Assembly (NCBI GenBank): GCA_934597125.1
Contig: CAKTQM010000024.1
Span: 1 to 24,158 of the forward strand
Source of the DNA: an uncultured Oscillospiraceae bacterium
GTDB lineage: Bacteria; Bacillota; Clostridia; Oscillospirales; Oscillospiraceae
Reading direction: 5' to 3'
Length of the DNA stretch: 24,158 bases
In this document: piece by piece, positions 1 through 4,962 of the stretch
How positions within the stretch are numbered: the stretch's first letter is position 1
How the letters are laid out: the number at the start of each line of letters is the position of its first letter
Program-made: the position numbers and the translations under genes
The notes under the pieces: generated by a model
Told to the model about the DNA's origin: nothing
What the model saw: the letters and a program-made list of their open reading frames with translations, nothing else
Databases searched by the model: none

Positions 1-74
1 CTTTTGAGAATGCTCTCGTGCCTTCTGGAGCTTCTGGCTCAGAACAAAAATTTGGCACTTGTTCAGTAGATATT

Positions 75-103
75 ATTGTACCTGAAATCGAGGGAGGATG
101 CAA
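75..103 (-). promoter_or_regulatory. Sigma-A-type promoter reading out of the left edge
   Basis: On the minus strand TTGCAT (98-103) and TACAAT (75-80) are separated by 17 bp. A transcript would start near 68 and leave the window to the left. The first 68 nt can fold (GTGCC with GGCAC, GAGC with GCTC), and no ribosome binding site or convincing start codon is seen. It may therefore be the start of a structured RNA rather than a protein gene. The product lies outside the window. Confidence 0.4.
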
Positions 104-163
104 GGCCTTGCGGAGAGGATACGGTGTTATGGCATATTGTACGGCGCTGTTCGTTAGAACGTT

Positions 164-241
164 GTAGGGGCGGACGACTCTGTCCGCCCTAACGATGACC
201 GTACCATTTCCGACAGGGCCGACAGAGTCGTCGGCCCCTAC
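164..241. repeat. MITE-like palindromic repeat, family 1, copy 1
   Basis: About 78 bp bounded by imperfect 26-bp terminal inverted repeats, each beginning GTAGGGGC and itself containing a smaller hairpin. The centre is about 26 bp. The same unit occurs in the opposite orientation at 14410-14488, and a half copy lies at 2847-2881. No coding capacity. Two related hairpins that also carry the GTAGGGG or CCCCTAC end follow at 266-290 and 326-350, so 160-350 is a cluster of this repeat type. Confidence 0.8.
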
Positions 242-265
242 AGAAGTTCTATCGGTGGTCAGTGC

Positions 266-350
266 GTAGGGGAGGGGCTCTGCCCCTCCCGTTTTCTATA
301 ATACGAGGGCACGTTGGTAAACGGTGGGCGGGGTAAAACCCCGCCCCTAC
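266..350. repeat. Two short GC hairpins related to family 1 repeats
   Basis: Positions 266-290 form a GGGAGGGGC/GCCCCTCCC hairpin after GTAG. Positions 326-350 form GGGCGGGG, a TAAAA-type loop, then CCCCGCCC and CTAC. The second abuts and supplies the stop codon of the small minus-strand gene ending at 347, so it may end that transcript, although no T-run follows. Positions 1-163 otherwise hold only the outward promoter described above. Confidence 0.6.
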
Positions 351-511
351 GAATGGCCTTTCTGATGCAAAGCGTTTAAACTCAATTCACCCGCCAGCTT
401 AAACAGTGTGTCACCGATGACCTGCTCCGCTGTTAGGCCACCCGCCTGCTGGCCGATCTTCCGGTAAAAATCGTATAGGTACTCCGGAAGACTTATTTTG
501 ACCTCTTTCAT
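347..511 (-). CDS. Small ribbon-helix-helix-like protein, paralog A
   Basis: This 54-residue protein begins MKEVKISLPEYLYDFYRK. A short basic beta-strand-like start (KEVKISLP) followed by two predicted helices resembles the ribbon-helix-helix fold, which binds DNA as a dimer; that assignment is inference. The start is chosen because AAAGGAGG lies 7 nt upstream of the ATG. A good promoter is present at 539-567. A second gene at 7532-7693 encodes a clear paralog: YLYDFYRKIG is identical, and LAGE recurs near the C-terminus. No function is known to me. It is divergent from another small RHH-type gene, with about 100 bp of shared promoter region. The stop codon lies inside a palindromic repeat end, so the original C-terminus may have been altered by repeat insertion. 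Confidence 0.75.
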   Translation of the reverse strand: MKEVKISLPEYLYDFYRKIGQQAGGLTAEQVIGDTLFKLAGELSLNALHQKGHS

Positions 512-538
512 AGAACGCCTCCTTTAACTAATGGAAAA

Positions 539-567
539 ACGATAACACATTGTTTGTAGATAGTCAA
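539..567 (-). promoter_or_regulatory. Promoter of small RHH-like gene A
   Basis: On the minus strand TTGACT (562-567), a 17-bp spacer and TATCGT (539-544) lie 28 bp upstream of the start codon. The divergent promoter at 557-585 overlaps it, so the two genes may be mutually exclusive or share a regulator. Confidence 0.6.
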
Positions 568-585
568 CGCTATTTTGGGTAAAAT
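557..585 (+). promoter_or_regulatory. Possible promoter of Arc-like gene
   Basis: TAGATA (557-562), 17 bp, TAAAAT (580-585). The -35 matches consensus at 4 of 6 positions. It overlaps the -35 of the opposite promoter. Confidence 0.35.
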
Positions 586-615
586 GTAATCAAACTGCGT
601 AAGGGGTGTTATCAC

Positions 616-795
616 TTGGCTACGGATCGAATTCAAACGGGTATCCGTTTTCCGGAGGCGCTGCTGCGCAAGATCACCTATATTGCGAAAAAGAACCATC
701 GCTCGCTGAACGCGCAGCTGGAGCATCTGGCACAGGAGTGTGTAGACGCCTATGAGCAGGCACACGGCGAGATCTCTCTGCCAGAAGAGGAATAA
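616..795 (+). CDS. Arc-like ribbon-helix-helix DNA-binding protein
   Basis: This 59-residue protein has the typical Arc/MetJ-type layout: a strand (TGIRFPEAL), helix one (LLRKITYIAKKN) and helix two after the RSLNAQLEHL turn. The segment KKNHRSLNAQLE matches the Arc-family hallmark between the helices. Such proteins bind operators as dimers through the beta ribbon. The start is a TTG after AAGGGGTG, because the upstream frame has no ATG free of stops. The C-terminus is acidic (LPEEE). It is divergently oriented to small RHH-like gene A and ends at a bidirectional terminator shared with the YitT-type gene. No toxin partner is adjacent, so an antitoxin role is not supported; a small transcription regulator is most likely. 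Confidence 0.75.
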   Translation: MATDRIQTGIRFPEALLRKITYIAKKNHRSLNAQLEHLAQECVDAYEQAHGEISLPEEE

Positions 796-802
796 AAAAT
801 AG

Positions 803-832
803 CGCCCCATCGCCAAACCCGGCGACGGGGCG
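803..832. terminator. Bidirectional terminator
   Basis: GCCCCATCGCC pairs with GGCGACGGGGC around a short loop, followed by GTTTCT on the plus strand and by CTATTTTTT on the minus strand. It closes the Arc-like gene and the YitT-type gene, which converge here. Confidence 0.8.
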
Positions 833-842
833 TTTCTATCTC

Positions 843-1727
843 TCAGGACGACAGGTGCCTGCCGAAATTGCCGCCCACGCGGATGCCCTCCTGAATAATG
901 GTAAAGGCATGGGGGTCAATCTCGCTCAGCGCCATCTGTACCGAGACCACCTCATACTTGCTCAGACACACGCACAGCACGTGTACCTGATCGTGGGAGT
1001 AGCCGCCGCGGCCCTCCCACAGCGTGAAGCTGCGATCCAGCTTTTCCAGGATCGTCTGGTTCAGCCGCTCAGGATCCTCTTTGGTGAAAATCAGCATCTG
1101 CACGGAGATGTTCTGCTGATGCACCCGATCCAGAAACAGCGCCTGAAATACCACATAAATGGCGGAGTAAATAGCAGTGCTCAGATCAAACAGCACGGCG
1201 CACAGGGTGTACAGCGCGGCGTTGAAGGTGATGGAGAACCGCCCCACGGTAAAGCCCTTGCCCAGCTTGCTGAGATACAGGCCCAGTACGTCCAGTCCGC
1301 CGGTGGAGCAGCCACAGGTCAGGATCAGTCCGCCGGAAAAGCCGCTGATGATGCCGCCCAGCAGACAGGAGGTCAGCTTGTCGGCAATGATGGGCGTTGC
1401 GGGCGATGGGATCACCGCCAGCGCCACGGAGTTGACTACCGTTACCACCGCCATACCCAGCACGAACTCCCGCCCCAGCGAGCGCCACGCCAGCGCGATC
1501 AGCGGCAGGTTGACCAGCAGATACAGGATACCCGCCAGATCCACAGAGGTCTGTACTCCCAGGTTCGTCACGATTAATGTACGGATCACCTGACAAAGGC
1601 CGTACAGGCCGCCGCTGTACATGCCCTGCGGCACGATAATCAGGTTGATGCCCGCCGCCATCAGAATGCCGCCGAACACGCCCGCGGCCAATCGCAGCCA
1701 TTTATTTTGCTGAACCTTTTGCAGCAT
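843..1727 (-). CDS. YitT/DUF161-DUF2179 family membrane protein
   Basis: This 294-residue integral membrane protein has about six hydrophobic segments over residues 10-205, starting with LAAGVFGGILMAAGINLIIV. The repeated glycine-rich motif (PQGMYSGGLYGL, then CGCSTGGLDVLGLYLSK) is typical of the YitT family. The C-terminal ~80 residues form a soluble DUF2179-type domain (VQMLIFTK, ending IIQEGIRVGGNFGRH). Transport activity in this family is not well defined, so I claim none. The ATG follows AAGGAGGGG. The gene stands alone behind its own perfect sigma-A promoter with a ~130-nt leader that carries three phased GGTACA repeats, which suggests dedicated regulation. The length is normal for the family. 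Confidence 0.9.
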   Translation of the reverse strand: MLQKVQQNKWLRLAAGVFGGILMAAGINLIIVPQGMYSGGLYGLCQVIRTLIVTNLGVQTSVDLAGILYLLVNLPLIALAWRSLGREFVLGMAVVTVVNSVALAVIPSPATPIIADKLTSCLLGGIISGFSGGLILTCGCSTGGLDVLGLYLSKLGKGFTVGRFSITFNAALYTLCAVLFDLSTAIYSAIYVVFQALFLDRVHQQNISVQMLIFTKEDPERLNQTILEKLDRSFTLWEGRGGYSHDQVHVLCVCLSKYEVVSVQMALSEIDPHAFTIIQEGIRVGGNFGRHLSS

Positions 1728-1746
1728 GGGTGAATCCCCTCCTTAA

Positions 1747-1810
1747 TATGGGGCAATTTCGGTACAAATAAGGTACACTTTTGGTACATAAAAGGCCGTT
1801 TTGCGCCCCA
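1747..1810. promoter_or_regulatory. Three phased GGTACA repeats inside an inverted repeat
   Basis: GGTACA occurs at 1761, 1772 and 1783, exactly 11 bp apart, in the leader of the YitT-type gene. They lie between an inverted repeat (ATGGGGC near 1749, GCGCCCCAT near 1802). The one-turn spacing suggests a protein binding site, or an RNA stem with TGTACC repeats in the loop. No regulator is identified. Confidence 0.45.
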
Positions 1811-1861
1811 TTATCAAGCGCGGCGTGAAATCTCCGCGCATGTGTTAGCATTTGCGAGGCG

Positions 1862-1890
1862 ATTATAATATATCCCCCCAGGCTTGTCAA
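1862..1890 (-). promoter_or_regulatory. Consensus sigma-A promoter of the YitT-type gene
   Basis: On the minus strand TTGACA (1885-1890), exactly 17 bp, TATAAT (1862-1867): a perfect match at both hexamers. Transcription would start near 1855, giving a leader of about 128 nt before the start codon at 1727. Confidence 0.85.
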
Positions 1891-1905
1891 GGATTTCCGA
1901 CCTTT

Positions 1906-2178
1906 TTACAGGGTGAACCGCAGGCGGCTGTACAACCGGCGCCGTGCGCGGCTCAGGCAGCGGGACACGGTGGATTTGTTCACGCCCAGCCGCCTGGCGA
2001 TCTCGGTGCCGGACAGGCCCTCCTGAAACTGCATGTGGATCATCTGCTGCTGGCGGGGCGTCAGCTCCGCGATGGCGTCCGGCAGGCGGCGGCGCAGACG
2101 GCGCAGGCGCTGGCTGTTGTCCCCGTTTCCCTGCCGCCATTCGGCCAGCTGCGCATAATCAAAGAGTAAATCGTTCAT
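1906..2178 (-). CDS. Small sigma-70 region-4-like HTH protein
   Basis: This 90-residue protein has a C-terminal half that is a classic sigma region 4 helix-turn-helix: LTPRQQQMIHMQF, then GLSGTEIARRLGVNKSTVSRCLSRARRRL. No region 2 is present, so it cannot be a complete sigma factor. Similar stand-alone proteins occur in phages, conjugative elements and Clostridia genomes as regulators. The start at 2178 is preferred over an in-frame ATG seven codons upstream because AGGAG lies about 11 nt upstream, and because the choice gives a 20-nt overlap with the preceding gene, implying translational coupling. The target is unknown. No clear terminator follows; the YitT promoter begins directly downstream. 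Confidence 0.75.
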   Translation of the reverse strand: MNDLLFDYAQLAEWRQGNGDNSQRLRRLRRRLPDAIAELTPRQQQMIHMQFQEGLSGTEIARRLGVNKSTVSRCLSRARRRLYSRLRFTL

Positions 2179-2392
2179 CCTTGTGATAGCTCCTGTCATA
2201 GTAGTGGGCGGTCAGACGCCAGAGCTGGCGGCATTGCTGCAATAGCGGCGTCAGGGCCAGCTCCCGCCGCCGCAGGCGAAAGCGCAGCTCCGGATCGTCC
2301 GTCTGCTGCTGTTCCTGCCGCAATTGGGCCAGACGGCGGGACAAAAGCTCCGCCGAATAGGCGTAGTCCGCGGATAATTGTTGTAGTGTCAT
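2159..2392 (-). CDS. Small charged helical protein paired with sigma-like gene
   Basis: This 77-residue protein is highly charged and probably all helical (ELLSRRLAQLRQEQQQ, LRFRLRRRELALTPLL), ending HYYDRSYHKDERFTL. It lacks a membrane segment. The ATG follows AGAGGAGG by 11 nt. Its last codons overlap the start of the sigma region-4-like gene in another frame, so the two are translated together and probably act together. I know such pairs from clostridial genomes and mobile elements, but the function is not established. A coiled-coil partner that controls the HTH protein is only a guess. Confidence 0.7.
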   Translation of the reverse strand: MTLQQLSADYAYSAELLSRRLAQLRQEQQQTDDPELRFRLRRRELALTPLLQQCRQLWRLTAHYYDRSYHKDERFTL

Positions 2393-2467
2393 GAAACATG
2401 CGCCTCCTCTTTTGGGAATAATACAAAAAATAATGGGGAAAAACGGGCCAATTTGTGAAGATTGTTG

Positions 2468-2496
2468 TTGACAAATAAAGTGAGTTCTGCTAATAT
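2468..2496 (+). promoter_or_regulatory. tRNA operon promoter
   Basis: TTGACA (2468-2473), 17 bp, TAATAT (2491-2496). TSS would be near 2503, 12 nt before tRNA-Thr. Confidence 0.75.
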
Positions 2497-2514
2497 AATC
2501 TTCGCTGGTAGCAT

Positions 2515-2590
2515 GCTGGTGTAGCTCAGCTGGTAGAGCAGCTGATTTGTAATCAGCAGGTCGGGGGTTCGAATCCGTCCACCAGCTCCA
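2515..2590 (+). tRNA. tRNA-Thr (anticodon TGT)
   Basis: A full cloverleaf of 76 nt with encoded CCA. The acceptor stem is GCTGGTG with CACCAGC, the anticodon arm GCTGA-TTTGTAA-TCAGC, and the T arm carries GTTCGAATC. The anticodon TGT reads ACA. It is the first gene of a two-tRNA unit; the next tRNA begins 9 nt downstream. Confidence 0.95.
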
Positions 2591-2599
2591 ATTTCATAT

Positions 2600-2684
2600 G
2601 GGGGATTTCCCGAGTGGCCAAAGGGGACAGACTGTAAATCTGCTGGCAACGCCTTCGGTGGTTCGAATCCACCATCCCCCACCA
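2600..2684 (+). tRNA. tRNA-Tyr (anticodon GTA)
   Basis: A class II tRNA of 85 nt with a long variable arm and encoded CCA. The acceptor stem is GGGGGAT with ATCCCCC, and the anticodon loop ACTGTAAAT contains GTA for tyrosine codons. A terminator follows at 2690. Confidence 0.95.
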
Positions 2685-2689
2685 AAAGT

Positions 2690-2721
2690 ACCGATTACCC
2701 GCCAGGGTGGTCGGTATTTTT
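2690..2721 (+). terminator. Terminator of the tRNA unit
   Basis: ACCGA..ACCC pairs with GGGT..TCGGT (wobbles in the middle), followed by ATTTTTAT. Confidence 0.75.
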
Positions 2722-2726
2722 ATTGG

Positions 2727-2814
2727 GTGGTGCGGTGGAGTCGAAGTTTATGCCCCGAACGGGGTAAATCCACCATCCCTATCAGAAAAAGCATCGACGT
2801 TGTCAGTGCTTTTT
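2727..2814. other. Non-coding stretch: tRNA-like remnant and hairpin
   Basis: Positions 2767-2779 repeat 13 nt of the tRNA-Tyr 3' part (AATCCACCATCCC), within a GGTGGA/TCCACC stem that encloses a CCCC-GAAC-GGGG hairpin. At 2786-2814 AAAAAGCA pairs with TGCTTTTT around an inner GAC/GTC step, which could stop transcription on either strand. No gene with a ribosome binding site is found between 2722 and 3104. Confidence 0.45.
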
Positions 2815-2846
2815 CAATTCGCTTCGCTTTGACAGAAACCGAAGTG

Positions 2847-2881
2847 TTTCCGATAGGGCCGACAGAGTCGTCGGCCCCTAC
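2847..2881. repeat. Half copy of family 1 repeat
   Basis: It matches the right half of the unit at 164-241, including part of its centre (TTTCCGATA) and the complete right inverted repeat ending CCCCTAC. The left half is missing. A further GTAGGGGCAG fragment lies near 2906. Confidence 0.7.
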
Positions 2882-2975
2882 GAGCATTCTCTCCCTGCTC
2901 GGCACGTAGGGGCAGCCTTTGCGGTCGCCCGCATGACCGCTCTTTTACTCAAACAAGAATCTTGTTAACAATGCC

Positions 2976-3004
2976 ATAGTATCACAAGAACATTGTTTTG
3001 TCAA
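2976..3004 (-). promoter_or_regulatory. Divergent sigma-A promoter without a recognised gene
   Basis: On the minus strand TTGACA (2999-3004), 17 bp, TACTAT (2976-2981). One operator dyad lies in the spacer and another just after the expected start near 2969. Nothing downstream on this strand has both a ribosome binding site and a credible frame, so the product may be a small RNA or a lost gene. Confidence 0.75.
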
Positions 3005-3035
3005 GCGTGTTTTTACAAGATTCTTGTTATTTTTC

Positions 3036-3064
3036 TTGACATATGCCCGTAGTCCTTGTAAAAT
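3036..3064 (+). promoter_or_regulatory. Promoter of the XRE-S24 repressor gene
   Basis: TTGACA (3036-3041), 17 bp, TAAAAT (3059-3064). TSS would be near 3071. Operator dyads lie 8 bp upstream of the -35 and across 3076-3088, which fits autorepression. Confidence 0.85.
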
Positions 3065-3104
3065 GGAGCCAAGCAACAAGTTTCTTGTGATAGGAGGACG
3101 TGTC

Positions 3105-3848
3105 ATGAGCTTTGGCGAGCAGCTGCGGAAGCGGCGGGAGGAGCTGGGTATGAGCCGCGACGTGCTGGCGGAGGCGCTGGGCGTCAGCCGCAGTGCCATC
3201 GGCAATTACGAGACCGGCGTCAGCGTGCCGAAGGAGGATGTGCTGCTGCGGATGTTTGACGCCCTGCGGATCGACCCCAACTATTTATATCAGGGCAGTT
3301 TTCACCACGCATTTGCCTGTTCGGATGAAGAACGGCGGATGGTGGAGAAATACCGTGTTCTGCCGCTGAGCGCCCGCCAGCTGATCCATACCATTTTGGA
3401 GGGCCTGTCCGATCTGCGGCAGGAGTGGCAGCAGGACGCCCCGGAGGAGGACATCCGCACCATTCCCCTGTACGCCTCCCCCGCGGCCGCGGGCTTTGCC
3501 GCGCCGGTGTTTCAGGAGGATTATGAGCTGATCCCCGTCACCGGCGATGTGCCCCGGGGCGCGGAGCTGGCCGTGCGGATTCAGGGCGACTCCATGGCCC
3601 CGTGGATCGCTGACGGTGCGGTGGTGTATGTAAACCACGACCCGCTGCAAAACGGCGATGTGGGCATCTTCTGTGTGGATGGCGACATGCTGTGCAAGCA
3701 GTACTACCGTGATCCGCTGGGTATGGTGTATCTGTTTTCCCTGAACCGGAAGCGCGCGGAGATGGACGTGGTGTTCCATCGGGGCAGCGGACGCAGCCTG
3801 ACCTGCTTTGGCCGCGTGATGATACACGGTCTGCCTTTGCCGGAATAA
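3105..3848 (+). CDS. XRE-family repressor with S24 (LexA-like) peptidase domain
   Basis: This 247-residue protein has two domains. Residues 1-60 form an XRE helix-turn-helix (LGMSRDVLAEALGVSRSAIGNYE). Residues ~118-240 form an S24 autopeptidase domain. The self-cleavage elements are all in place: Ala129-Gly130 in SPAAAGF, Ser163 in GDSMAPW and Lys198 in MLCKQYY, with spacing like that of LexA and phage repressors. By analogy it would be cleaved after activated RecA or another stress signal, relieving repression; that trigger is inference. The start is the ATG after TAGGAGGACG; an upstream in-frame extension lacks a ribosome binding site. At least four matching dyad operators lie just upstream. 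It resembles phage and ICE repressors, but no phage genes are nearby; a ferredoxin gene follows 59 nt downstream. Confidence 0.9.
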   Translation: MSFGEQLRKRREELGMSRDVLAEALGVSRSAIGNYETGVSVPKEDVLLRMFDALRIDPNYLYQGSFHHAFACSDEERRMVEKYRVLPLSARQLIHTILEGLSDLRQEWQQDAPEEDIRTIPLYASPAAAGFAAPVFQEDYELIPVTGDVPRGAELAVRIQGDSMAPWIADGAVVYVNHDPLQNGDVGIFCVDGDMLCKQYYRDPLGMVYLFSLNRKRAEMDVVFHRGSGRSLTCFGRVMIHGLPLPE

Positions 3849-3907
3849 TATTCCGCGGCGGCGGGCATACTGCAGCCATTCCATATTGAATAAAGGAGTG
3901 TGCTGCC

Positions 3908-4099
3908 ATGTACGCAAATGTGAACCAGAAAGCCTGCATCCAGTGCGGCCTGTGTCCCAGCATCTGTCCGGAGGTGTTTTCGCTGGACGACGGGGCGCCT
4001 GCCCACGCTATCACCGACCCCGTGCCGGAGGATTGCCGCCTGACGGCCCAGGAGGCCGCCGACAGCTGCCCCACCGGGGCCATTGAGATCCGGGGGTAG
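3908..4099 (+). CDS. Single-cluster [4Fe-4S] ferredoxin
   Basis: This 63-residue soluble electron carrier has cysteines at 10, 13, 16, 20, 43 and 54. Cys10, 13, 16 and 54 are in the places that ligate one [4Fe-4S] cluster in Thermotoga-type monocluster ferredoxins. Cys20 and Cys43 match the disulfide pair of that type. The motif CIQCGLCPSIC is followed by PEVFSLDDG, and the C-terminus has SCPTGAIEI. AAAGGAGTG precedes the ATG. It lies 59 nt after the S24 repressor gene with no terminator between, so co-transcription is possible. Its redox partner is not encoded nearby; an rnfC-like gene at the right edge is a conceivable consumer but is 20 kb away. Confidence 0.92.
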   Translation: MYANVNQKACIQCGLCPSICPEVFSLDDGAPAHAITDPVPEDCRLTAQEAADSCPTGAIEIRG

Positions 4100-4103
4100 A
4101 ACA

Positions 4104-4317
4104 AAGCCTCCCCTGTGTAAGGGGAGGTGGCAACGCGAAGCGTTGACGGAGGGGTTGTCGGTGCGTAAAAAAATATGCCGGTGGCATATTTTTAGCATCC
4201 GATCTCGGCGGCTATGCCGCCGTAGCATCCATCTGGGCTTCCACGGCACTATCTTATTGGGCAATCCCCCAGTCACGGCTTACGCCGTGACAGCCCCCTT
4301 TACACAGGGGGCCTTAT
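4104..4317. repeat. MITE-like repeat, family 2, copy A (~210 bp)
   Basis: Almost identical to the reverse complement of 17155-17366. The ends are imperfect inverted repeats, each a small hairpin (GCCTCCCC-TGTGTAA-GGGGAGG at one end, GCCCCCTTTACACAGGGGGC at the other). Internal hairpins include AAAAATATGCC-GGT-GGCATATTTTT and GGCGGC-TAT-GCCGCC. There is no open frame with a ribosome binding site. The hairpins may end ferredoxin transcription. Together with the rpsO promoter at 4371, it accounts for the whole ferredoxin-rpsO gap. Confidence 0.85.
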
Positions 4318-4370
4318 TTTGCTTCCCCGAATCTCCCCCGAAAATATCGCCAGATCGCGGAAAATAATGC

Positions 4371-4399
4371 TTTACAAGCTTGATTTTCTGTGGTATGCT
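4371..4399 (+). promoter_or_regulatory. rpsO promoter
   Basis: TTTACA (4371-4376), 17 bp, TATGCT (4394-4399). It gives a leader of about 105 nt containing a GCAC/GTGC hairpin and a CACCT (4455-4459) able to pair with AGGTG of the rpsO ribosome binding site. That could allow S15 autoregulation, but I cannot match it to a known S15 leader. Confidence 0.6.
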
Positions 4400-4511
4400 A
4401 TTCAAGCACGTTAATGTGCATGATTATGGCCGTCCGGCTTCGTTGCGCGGATCATTCACCTGTCCCGTGACGCAGCGGCGCGGCAAAAAATGAGAAAGGT
4501 GGAAACACACT

Positions 4512-4778
4512 ATGATGCTGAAAGACCAGAAGACCGCGATTATTGAGAACAATCGTACCCATGCGACCGACACCGGCTCCCCCGAAGTCCAGGTTGCCAT
4601 CCTGACCGAGCGTATCAACCAGCTGACCGCTCACCTGAAGGTGCATCCCCATGACTTCCACAGCCGCCGTGGTATGCAGATGATGATTGGTAAGCGCCGT
4701 CGTCTGCTGGACTATCTGGCCAAGAAGGATATCGAGCGCTATCGTGCCCTGATCGCCAAGCTGGGTCTGCGTAAGTAA
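4512..4778 (+). CDS. rpsO: 30S ribosomal protein S15
   Basis: At 88 residues this is the normal length for S15, a primary 16S rRNA binding protein of the central domain and platform of the small subunit. The diagnostic core is complete: [20 protein letters not shown], then [15 protein letters not shown] and [22 protein letters not shown] lies 9 nt before the first of two adjacent ATG codons; the second, at 4515, is an equally possible start. It is followed by a strong terminator and then pnp, the rpsO-pnp order conserved in many bacteria. The leader may carry autoregulation (see promoter entry). Confidence 0.97.
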   Translation: MMLKDQKTAIIENNRTHATDTGSPEVQVAILTERINQLTAHLKVHPHDFHSRRGMQMMIGKRRRLLDYLAKKDIERYRALIAKLGLRK

Positions 4779-4790
4779 TTTGTTGAAACA

Positions 4791-4822
4791 GGGTGATGTG
4801 CGCCGCGCATCACCCTTCTTTC
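4791..4822 (+). terminator. rpsO terminator
   Basis: GGGTGATG pairs with CATCACCC with further GCG/CGC pairing inside, followed by TTCTTTC. It would partly separate rpsO from pnp. Confidence 0.75.
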
Positions 4823-4851
4823 ACGTTTTGCCGTCTGTGCCAAGACTGGCC

Positions 4852-4908
4852 TTTAGCAGTTGAAAATGCGCCGAAACGGCGGAGTTCGGGGCGTTTTCAA
4901 GTGCTAAA
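4852..4908 (+). promoter_or_regulatory. Long pnp leader stem-loop
   Basis: Two 24-nt arms (4852-4875 and 4885-4908) pair with 21 Watson-Crick pairs, one G-U and two G-G mismatches around a 9-nt loop. It ends about 55 nt before the pnp start. In E. coli a comparable pnp leader duplex is cut by RNase III and then degraded by PNPase for autoregulation. The same role here is inference from position and shape. No clear separate pnp promoter is seen. Confidence 0.7.
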
Positions 4909-4962
4909 CGGTGGTGGCGGCATGGAGGGCAGAGCCATATTTTTACAAAAAGGAGAAACGAC

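Larger units (their letters stand above)
2952..3088. promoter_or_regulatory. Repressor operator array (ACAAGAnTCTTGT)
   Basis: Four dyads are visible: 2952-2966 (perfect, 7+1+7), 2984-2996 (imperfect), 3015-3027 (perfect, 6+1+6) and 3076-3088 (5+3+5). Their centres are 2959, 2990, 3021 and 3082, that is 31, 31 and 61 bp apart. A half site (CTTGT at 3055-3059) sits near the missing 31-bp step. The sites flank or overlap two divergent sigma-A promoters. The adjacent XRE-S24 protein is the obvious ligand (inference). Confidence 0.85.

Noticed and set aside
616..795. Arc-like gene as the antitoxin of a toxin-antitoxin pair
   Set aside because: No toxin-like gene is adjacent; a terminator follows directly.
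2720..2905. Small frame after the divergent repressed promoter
   Set aside because: No ribosome binding site; it crosses a family 1 half repeat and the tRNA-like remnant. It could not be accepted as the missing target gene.
3024..3104. 27-codon upstream extension of the S24 repressor
   Set aside because: It runs through the promoter and operators; the ATG at 3105 has TAGGAGG correctly placed.
3842..3857. CGGAAT/ATTCCG dyad over the repressor stop codon
   Set aside because: Short arms without T-run or matching copies; probably chance.
4104..4317. Repeat considered as an insertion sequence or CRISPR-like array
   Set aside because: No transposase frame and no regular repeat-spacer pattern; it is a single structured unit found twice.
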